Assembly (NCBI GenBank): GCA_050735975.1
Contig: JBOHVS010000235.1
Span: 1-10,748, forward strand
Source: DATMBL01 sp050735975
GTDB lineage: Bacteria > Desulfobacterota > Binatia > UBA9968
Length of the DNA: 10,748 nt
Reading direction: 5' to 3'
Below the pieces are notes generated by a model, which worked only from the letters and a program-made list of their open reading frames with translations, made no database searches and was not told the origin of the DNA. This document shows positions 1 to 4,604 of the stretch, one piece after another. Numbering within the stretch: position 1 is the first letter of the stretch; each line of letters starts with the position of its first letter. Position numbers and translations under genes: made by a program.

Positions 1-5
1 CAAAT

Positions 6-105
6 TGTAAAGTGCAAAAGTCAAAATGAATAAAACCTTAACAGGTCGAAAACGAGGGACAGTTCCCTGTCCGGACATTTTTCAATTTGCAATTTACACT
101 TTGCA
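6..105. repeat. AT-rich imperfect inverted-repeat element with central hairpin
   Basis: The 30-base arms 6-35 and 76-105 match in inverted orientation at about 21 of 30 positions. They are built from TGCAAA/TGTAAA-type words. Between them lies a perfect 6-bp stem, GGACAG (57-62) and CTGTCC (67-72), with a 4-base TTCC loop. The segment lies just past the stop of the nucleotidyltransferase gene and carries no credible ORF. It could be a small non-autonomous (MITE- or REP-like) repeat, or the hairpin could serve as a weak terminator for the leftward operon. There is no uninterrupted T tract directly after the stem on the minus strand, so a standard intrinsic terminator is not well supported. Copy number elsewhere in the genome cannot be seen here. 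Confidence 0.45.
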
Positions 106-137
106 TTTTGCAATCCATGAATAATGCAGGCCAGCTG

Positions 138-935
138 CTATTCGCAATTCTCCGTCGCCGGTTCAGTCCAGCGCGCCACTTCTTCCGGGGCCATGGTTCC
201 GGCAGGGCCGAGCCGCGCATCGTTATATCGCCAATGCTCGATGTCGTACAGATATTGGGTTCGCGATAATAGCGTGCCCTGGCATGCCGGATTTTCCGGG
301 GGCGACTCGTTCCTCTCACTTTGGGTTCGGTCCCATAGCTCCTGCCACAGCCAACCCGGCACGACACCCCGTTTGTCCGGATAGATGAACTCGAAAAGAA
401 TCAAGTGACTGAAAAGGACCCGCCAATGCGGGCCGAAGCGACGGAGCAGCCGGGTCCAATCCATTTGCTCGGCACAAGCAAAAATGAGATGGGCGATATC
501 GGCGCCATCGTAGCGCTCGCGCTCCATCACAAAAGCTTTGGACCATATGGCTTCTTCAGGAGCGCAAAATTTGACCGGCACTCCCCAAGCCTTGCCCTTA
601 ACAGCGTGCTCGAACCATTCGTCATCGACCTTACAGACGCCGTTTCCGGAGCTGAAAATGACATCCACAAAGGTATCGCCCCGAAAGATTTTGCCGAGCC
701 AATGGGAGAAAGTTATCTCGGTTTGGTAACCGGCGTCATTGAATATGGCAAACATTCCCTCTACGTCTTCCTGCTTGACGTGCAGGTCAAAGTCTTTCGT
801 GGGCCGAACAATCTTCGCGACGTGCTCCAACATGCATGCCCCGCCCACGAGGAAAGGAATGCCCGACCTATTCAGCTTGCGTAGGATGAACCGATAGAAG
901 CTGTTGCTTTGGCTTTGTCCGGTTAAACATTGCAT
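138..935 (-). CDS. Nucleotidyltransferase-fold protein (NTP_transf/MNT-like)
   Basis: This is a 265-residue cytosolic protein with the hallmarks of the polymerase-beta-like nucleotidyltransferase fold. These are a helix with a Gly-Gly pair (residues 31-32, in FLVGGACML), a DFDLH motif with metal-binding Asp48 and Asp50, and a third acidic residue, Asp91, in the strand FVDVIF. A later ERYDGADIAHLI segment (140-151) resembles the conserved helix after the catalytic core in stand-alone nucleotidyltransferases. The C-terminal third (about 205-265) is polar and unassigned. Family members transfer NMP groups to proteins, RNA or small molecules; the substrate here is unknown. The start is supported by AGGTGAA at 941-947, 5 bases upstream of the ATG. 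It follows the phosphoesterase gene with a 25-bp gap on the same strand, so co-transcription is likely. The AbiEii/MNT toxin type was considered, but no antitoxin partner is adjacent. The fold assignment is firm; the function is not. Confidence 0.85.
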   Translation of the reverse strand: MQCLTGQSQSNSFYRFILRKLNRSGIPFLVGGACMLEHVAKIVRPTKDFDLHVKQEDVEGMFAIFNDAGYQTEITFSHWLGKIFRGDTFVDVIFSSGNGVCKVDDEWFEHAVKGKAWGVPVKFCAPEEAIWSKAFVMERERYDGADIAHLIFACAEQMDWTRLLRRFGPHWRVLFSHLILFEFIYPDKRGVVPGWLWQELWDRTQSERNESPPENPACQGTLLSRTQYLYDIEHWRYNDARLGPAGTMAPEEVARWTEPATENCE

Positions 936-940
936 TTAGA

Positions 941-947
941 TTCACCT
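941..947 (-). promoter_or_regulatory. Ribosome binding site of the nucleotidyltransferase gene
   Basis: The minus strand reads AGGTGAA followed by a 5-base spacer and then ATG at 935. It lies in the 25-bp gap after the phosphoesterase stop. The downstream gene therefore has its own initiation site and need not rely only on translational coupling. Confidence 0.6.
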
Positions 948-960
948 GCGCTAACGCATC

Positions 961-1749
961 TCAAGGCGCCGGTATTTCAACCAGCCTAAAAGGCGGTCGA
1001 TCTGGAAACCTACGTTGAAGAAGCTTCATGGCGACGTTATAAACCGGCACTTTGCTTTTTGTGCACCCCTCAAGGCTGCCGGAGTGCGCGTGTCCGTGGA
1101 AGACAGCCGTCACCGGATACCGATTCAGCGGTTCTTCCAGGCGGCTGGAACCTAGAAAGGGGAAAATTTCAGCAGGCTCTCCCTCCACCGTCGCCTGGAT
1201 GGGCGAGTAGTGAAGCAACGCGATGCGCTGTGGCGTTCTAAGCTTCGCTAACGCGGATTCAAGTTTGAGGCTTTCAGTCACCGCCTCGTGAACGAATTTT
1301 TTGATCGACTCCTCTCCCCAAGGTTGCAACGCCTTCTCGCCGAATCCGCCCCCGAAGCCCTTCACCCCCGCAAAGCCGATGCCTTGTACTTCATAGGCGT
1401 CCCCGTCCAGCACGACAACTCCTGCGTTCGAAAGAATGCTTTGAATTTCGCCTTGCTGTTGCGACTCATATTCATGATTGCCGAGCACCGCGAGCATGGG
1501 TATTTTTACTCCGGCCAGTTCCTTGGCAAGAACTTCCGCTTCTTCCAACTGGCCGTAGTCGACTAGATCCCCACAGAGTAGCAAGATGTCTGCGCTCTGA
1601 GTGATTTGCGAGAAGAGCGACTGCAATGTCCCACGAGAATTTTTGGTGCAATGGAGATCACCCACTGCCGCCAAACGGATGGTTTTTTTCTTTGCCTGCG
1701 TGCCATGAGCGGGCTTAGTAAGCGGTTTGCTATTTTGGTCGGGATTCAT
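961..1749 (-). CDS. Calcineurin-like metallophosphoesterase
   Basis: The protein has 262 residues and the complete metallophosphoesterase metal-binding set: GDLH (Asp31, His33), GDLVD (Asp61), GNHE (Asn91, His92), His180 in ALLHYSP, and GHAH (His218, His220). Such enzymes hydrolyse phosphomonoesters or phosphodiesters with a dinuclear metal centre. A glycine-rich GVKGFGGGFG segment (128-137) and the HYSPIQATVEGEP stretch look subfamily-specific, but I cannot name a substrate. There is no signal peptide, so it should be cytosolic. I start it at the ATG at 1749 and not at the in-frame start 22 codons upstream. The 1749 start overlaps the TPR gene stop as ATGA, a classic translational-coupling arrangement, and the extra N-terminal residues would lie wholly inside that gene. 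It is the middle gene of a three-gene leftward cluster. Family confidence is high; the role is open. Confidence 0.92.
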   Translation of the reverse strand: MNPDQNSKPLTKPAHGTQAKKKTIRLAAVGDLHCTKNSRGTLQSLFSQITQSADILLLCGDLVDYGQLEEAEVLAKELAGVKIPMLAVLGNHEYESQQQGEIQSILSNAGVVVLDGDAYEVQGIGFAGVKGFGGGFGEKALQPWGEESIKKFVHEAVTESLKLESALAKLRTPQRIALLHYSPIQATVEGEPAEIFPFLGSSRLEEPLNRYPVTAVFHGHAHSGSLEGCTKSKVPVYNVAMKLLQRRFPDRPPFRLVEIPAP

Positions 1750-2720
1750 TCTTGTCTCGGTCTGAGGGTACGGAGTGACGAGAGCAGGAAGGCGGCAAAA
1801 AACCCCGCGACACAAAAACTGAGCATAAAAAAATCAAAGACAAGTAAATAATGTCGCGTGCGGGATTCGCCAACGTCGCCCGACACGCCGGCCTGCTTCT
1901 GTTGGTCCTGTTTTGGTTTGGAAACCGCCGCAGGCGGCGCCGCCACTACAGCGGCATCGCGTTTGCCGTCGGAGACACGGGCAGACCGAAGCGACTTACG
2001 AACAAGGCCTTTCAGGGCCGACAACTCTGCCGGCCATTCCGGATGACCGCTCAGCCGGGATCCTGCAACTTCCAGAAAATTCAGGGATTGTTGATAATCG
2101 CCGAGCCGGTAGTGAACAAGAGCCAAATAGTAGTAGTCATAGGGACTCGCATTGAGCGCAAGGGCTCTTTCCAGCCGCACCAAAGCGCGCGCGAAATGTC
2201 CTTGGCGCAACAGTCTTCTGCCTGCTTCCGCAATGCGCAAACCGGCAACGGAGCGGGCGGACATCCCCGGATGGATCGCACGGGTCAAAGGTTCGTTGGG
2301 TCCTATAAACGAACGTTCTCTCTTGGCCGCGATTATCTCGTCTTGGCTGCCTACGGTCCTGAGCCGCTCGCTTGATAACGAACGATTGTTGTCGAGCGAT
2401 GGCTGGCCGAGATAGCCGCGATCACGTTCCGTTCGTGATATGTCGGGTTCTTTGAAAGCGAGCGCCCCGGCGGCTTTGAAGCACAAGAACAGAGCCAGAC
2501 AAACGGTGACGAAGGCGATGTGGTGCCGGCTCGCATGATAGATTTCCACGCAAACAGAGCTGGCGACTGAGCAACGCGGGGATCTGCTTCGTTGCGAGTC
2601 CCGGTAGTTCCTTATGACCGGCAAAAAATCAATTGCATAATTTCTTAGGTAATCCGGATCGCGTATCGACCTGGAAGTTTTCGGACGCATCGTGTTCTGA
2701 AGGAGCAAGCCACATGCCAT
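1746..2720 (-). CDS. Membrane-anchored TPR-repeat protein of unknown function
   Basis: The open frame encodes up to 324 residues. From the N-terminus it shows a basic, low-complexity stretch (1-65), a hydrophobic segment at about 66-88 ending in AGALA that could be a signal peptide or anchor, a polar Arg-rich linker, and a helical repeat at about 163-225. That repeat has TPR spacing (GHFARALVRLERALAL, then YYLALVHYRLGDYQQSL). An Ala/Pro/Lys linker follows, then a second hydrophobic helix at about 291-315, close to the C-terminus. TPRs usually mediate protein-protein contacts. The start is unresolved because no ribosome binding site decides it. A GTG at 2549 would place the hydrophobic segment right at the N-terminus as an export signal, and I lean towards it; the longest frame is listed. 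Its stop overlaps the phosphoesterase ATG by one base beyond the shared TG (ATGA). I do not recognise a named family. Confidence 0.75.
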   Translation of the reverse strand: MACGLLLQNTMRPKTSRSIRDPDYLRNYAIDFLPVIRNYRDSQRSRSPRCSVASSVCVEIYHASRHHIAFVTVCLALFLCFKAAGALAFKEPDISRTERDRGYLGQPSLDNNRSLSSERLRTVGSQDEIIAAKRERSFIGPNEPLTRAIHPGMSARSVAGLRIAEAGRRLLRQGHFARALVRLERALALNASPYDYYYLALVHYRLGDYQQSLNFLEVAGSRLSGHPEWPAELSALKGLVRKSLRSARVSDGKRDAAVVAAPPAAVSKPKQDQQKQAGVSGDVGESRTRHYLLVFDFFMLSFCVAGFFAAFLLSSLRTLRPRQE

Positions 2721-2724
2721 TCAT

Positions 2725-3015
2725 AATGTTGAGCCAAGAGTTGCTTTGTCGGTGGCTTAAGTTTGAGGTTGAGCGGGTTAACTCAGCAGCCTGAGAGTGC
2801 CTTCCGGTGTGACCGGTGTCCCAAAACTAAGCCTCTGTCGCAGAATCGGCACAGACTCCTCAGAGCAGGTTGAGGCTAAGGTTCAGGTTGAGTTTCCTAA
2901 CTCGAAGTTCGAGCTCTTAACCTCACCGCCAGGCTTAACCTTCAACTGGCGGGTTCGAAGTTCGAGCTTGGGAAACCTTCACCTAAGCCTGCTCTGGCGC
3001 GCCGGGCCAGCTTCA
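2725..3015. repeat. Palindromic, GGTTGAG-rich intergenic repeat region
   Basis: No convincing gene lies here. AGGTTGAG occurs three times (2766-2773, 2867-2874, 2885-2892). TCGAAGTTCGAGCT is a perfect 14-base direct repeat at 2902-2915 and 2955-2968. The first copy is part of the palindrome CTCGAA-G-TTCGAG (2901-2913). CCGCCAG (2926-2932) pairs with CTGGCGG (2946-2952) around a 13-base loop. The outer words AGAGCAGG (2862-2869) and CCTGCTCT (2988-2995) are perfect inverted copies. The whole 2862-2995 segment is therefore an imperfect, nested palindrome of about 134 bp. A CTGGC/GCCAG stem (about 2994-3010) adjoins it. It sits downstream of the small basic gene and upstream of the TPR gene, both on the minus strand. 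It could act as a transcription end, a structured RNA or a mobile palindromic repeat. Confidence 0.6.
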
Positions 3016-3174
3016 TCATTTCTTGATCGGCGGCTCGCCTGCTCCCCCAAACTGACCTAACCGCCGTTTTGCGTCTTGCTCGAACGGCTGGTCAGTTTGG
3101 GAAATAGTTCGCCGGCGTCTTTTTTTCTTGATAGAGCCTTTAGGGCGAGCTTTCGATTTGCGTGCCGCCACCAT
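3016..3174 (-). CDS. Small very basic protein, 52 residues
   Basis: This short ORF begins 10 bases after the PRC-barrel stop. The product starts MVAARKSKARPKG, then a KKKRRRR cluster (residues 16-22), then a polar middle (TISQTDQPFEQ). It ends in a KRRLGQFGGAGEPP-type tail (residues 36-49) followed by IKK. A Shine-Dalgarno GGAGG (3182-3178) lies 3 bases before the ATG at 3174 and 6 bases before the GTG at 3171; the GTG spacing is the better one, so the true product may be 51 residues. The KRRLGQF...GAGE tail resembles, from memory, the end of small conserved hypothetical proteins found in several phyla, but I cannot verify this. The strongly basic N-terminus would suit nucleic-acid or membrane-surface binding. 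A run of seven A bases lies in the lysine codons. Coding is supported by the ribosome binding site, clean position and coherent composition. Confidence 0.65.
   Translation of the reverse strand: MVAARKSKARPKGSIKKKRRRRTISQTDQPFEQDAKRRLGQFGGAGEPPIKK
3046..3101 (-). repeat. Perfect 12-bp inverted repeat inside the small basic gene
   Basis: CCCAAACTGACC (3046-3057) and GGTCAGTTTGGG (3090-3101) are perfect reverse complements separated by 32 bases. Inside them GCCGTT (3063-3068) pairs with AACGGC (3083-3088). In the transcript this gives a long two-part hairpin lying within codons for SQTDQ and LGQFGG. No U tract follows, so it is not a standard terminator. Confidence 0.7.
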
Positions 3175-3177
3175 TAG

Positions 3178-3182
3178 CCTCC
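3178..3182 (-). promoter_or_regulatory. Ribosome binding site of the small basic gene
   Basis: GGAGG on the minus strand lies directly after the PRC-barrel stop codon (3185-3187). It has a 3-base spacer to ATG and a 6-base spacer to GTG. It is the main evidence that the 52-codon frame is translated. Confidence 0.65.
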
Positions 3183-3184
3183 GT

Positions 3185-3946
3185 TCATCGATCCCAGTAG
3201 GGCGACCGATCGTAGTGACGATGGAGCGTGGACTCGTAGTCGCGCGACAAAGGCTTGGCCAAATCGTATTCGGGCGCCTTTTGGATGTTATCGCGAGTCA
3301 GATTCACATAGACTCTGGAGTCGTGCCAGCTTGCACGCTCGATCCACTGAGGCGACACTAACACCTTTTTCCCTGGCCACCAGTTGCGGGTATCCACCAC
3401 GATGTAACGGATTGCCCAATCCTCGTCATCGATGATGAACTCTTCAACGTGGCCGATGTCTCCGTCCGTAGCTTCGATGTAGTAGCCGGAAACTTCCTTT
3501 GCACTGTGCAGGTGAGGATCGGATGACTCTTGTTCTCTTCTCACTGCCTCGGCTTCCGCCTGAGTCCTTTCAGGCATCACCAGAGGCCCCGGGTAAGCTG
3601 CGGGGCCCCATAAGTAAGGTCCCGTCCAATAATACGGATATCCATAGTAGTCGTAATAAGACGTCTCGTACTGTCTCGACACCGGCTTGTCGGTTTCGAT
3701 ACCGGGGCTATCCTCTATCTGCTTCATCGTTAAATCCACTTCGAGCCATCGATTGGCTCGATTGGCTTTCCCAAGCGAAATCGGCGAAATCAGCACCTTA
3801 CGGCCTGGAAGCCATTTTCCGGTGTCGACAACCAGGTACCGAAACGTCCAGCTTTCATCGTCAAAATAGAAGTCATCGACTTCGCCGATTTCACCGTCTC
3901 TGGCCTTGATTGTAAGCCCTTTCAGCTCCGTCAAATTGTGTATCAT
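3185..3946 (-). CDS. Tandem PRC-barrel domain protein
   Basis: The 253-residue protein has two copies of a PRC-barrel domain, residues about 3-95 and 147-240. Matching motifs are GEIGEVDDFYFDDESW, YLVVDTGKWLPGRKVLISP (38-56) and GDIGHVEEFIIDDEDW, YIVVDTRNWWPGKKVLVSP (181-199). The copies are clearly homologous, which indicates internal duplication. They are joined by a Tyr/Pro/Trp-rich linker (about 93-125) and an acidic/basic helix (about 126-142). PRC-barrels occur in photosynthetic reaction centre H subunits, in RimM and in many stand-alone stress or surface-associated proteins. Nothing here points to photosynthesis, and a signal peptide is absent. The ATG at 3946 is chosen because a perfect AAAGGAGG lies 8 bases upstream; the in-frame ATG ten codons earlier would place that site inside the gene. 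The small basic gene follows 10 bases after its stop. Confidence 0.9.
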   Translation of the reverse strand: MIHNLTELKGLTIKARDGEIGEVDDFYFDDESWTFRYLVVDTGKWLPGRKVLISPISLGKANRANRWLEVDLTMKQIEDSPGIETDKPVSRQYETSYYDYYGYPYYWTGPYLWGPAAYPGPLVMPERTQAEAEAVRREQESSDPHLHSAKEVSGYYIEATDGDIGHVEEFIIDDEDWAIRYIVVDTRNWWPGKKVLVSPQWIERASWHDSRVYVNLTRDNIQKAPEYDLAKPLSRDYESTLHRHYDRSPYWDR

Positions 3947-3954
3947 TGCAATCG

Positions 3955-3962
3955 CCTCCTTT
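3955..3962 (-). promoter_or_regulatory. Strong ribosome binding site of the PRC-barrel gene
   Basis: The minus strand reads AAAGGAGG with an 8-base spacer to the ATG at 3946. It fully matches the anti-Shine-Dalgarno core and fixes the start, implying efficient translation. Confidence 0.85.
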
Positions 3963-3976
3963 GAGTTTAGTAACAA

Positions 3977-4604
3977 CTCTTTCCGCTTAGTCGGCCGGCC
4001 ATCCGTGGAGCCGGTTATTCGCGTCGTGGCCGGAACCTCCTCTGTTTTAAAGACGCAAATGGGATGCCAGAAATACGTGGAGCCAGCTCGTCAAAGGCTG
4101 TCGCGCAGGCAAGTCATCGAGCGGGCGCGGCAGTTTATCTCGCCAAAAAGGCATATCTCTAATTCAAGCGTCCCGCGTTAGGCGCATGTGCATAGCGTGA
4201 ACTGTCCCTTTTCTGCAACACGGAATCTTCAACGGGTTTCCAAAGTAGGACCGCTCATCGGGGTCGCGCCGAAAAAGGCCGGAACGCGCGGTTATCCGAT
4301 GTACTTCGACATCATGAACCATGGCCCAGGGGTGATTGCAGGTTGAAGCTCAGAGATGGCTTGGCGTTGGGGACGGCTCAAGGCTTGCGAGCCGAAATAG
4401 TGAATAGATCGATCAGGAACACCCGATCGGTCACGATAACTTTACATCGCGAACCGCCCGGCTTTCGCTGTTCGGAATACTCCCCTTCTCTCATCTCTAT
4501 AGAGACAGCGCGTGGGTGAGCAACCGTGGCGCCGATATTACCCGTGGCTGCCGGTTGGTTGCGCTTTGGGGAAAGTTAAGAAATCATTACGTCCGGAGCG
4601 TTCC
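3977..4604. other. Divergent intergenic region without a confident gene
   Basis: This spacer separates the leftward PRC-barrel gene from the rightward transporter and should hold both promoters, although I find no clear -35/-10 pair. Noted contents: a 49-codon open frame without a start (4051-4197, +) with a faint Phd/YefM-antitoxin look; a 52-codon frame from GTG 4188 to TGA 4346 (+) without a ribosome binding site; GAACTGTCCCT at 4199-4209, which also occurs on the minus strand at 55-65; a GGCTC...GAGCC stem near 4377-4395; and a perfect 12-base palindrome TCTCTATAGAGA at 4494-4505. The frame of the transporter stays open back to a GTG at 4512. The region reads as regulatory DNA mixed with possible gene debris. 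Confidence 0.5.
4595..4598 (+). promoter_or_regulatory. Ribosome binding site deciding the transporter start
   Basis: GGAG lies 6 bases upstream of GTG at 4605. The farther in-frame GTG at 4512 has no comparable site, so 4605 is preferred. Confidence 0.5.

Noticed and set aside
405..884. 159-codon plus-strand frame opposite the nucleotidyltransferase gene
   Set aside because: The minus-strand frame has all nucleotidyltransferase motifs; the plus frame is its shadow.
1750..1815. Upstream start of the phosphoesterase adding 22 residues
   Set aside because: The ATGA overlap at 1746-1749 gives a more typical coupled start, and the extra residues lie before the conserved domain and inside the TPR gene.
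1851..2375. 174-codon plus-strand frame opposite the TPR gene
   Set aside because: Antisense to a gene with clear TPR periodicity and membrane segments; its translation is a compositional jumble with no ribosome binding site.
2862..2995. CRISPR-like array
   Set aside because: The repeats are palindromic and irregularly spaced, with only two copies of the 14-base word and no unique spacers of uniform length.
2797..3060. 87-codon plus-strand frame across the repeat region
   Set aside because: Lies on palindromic repeats, has no ribosome binding site and overlaps the better supported small basic gene.
3906..4181. 91-codon plus-strand frame
   Set aside because: Its first part is antisense to the PRC-barrel start and its Shine-Dalgarno; the rest lacks coding signals in that frame.
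4494..4505. Palindrome TCTCTATAGAGA as a promoter or operator
   Set aside because: TATAGA could act as a -10 box, but no matching -35 box lies 16-18 bases upstream; a 12-base palindrome alone is insufficient.
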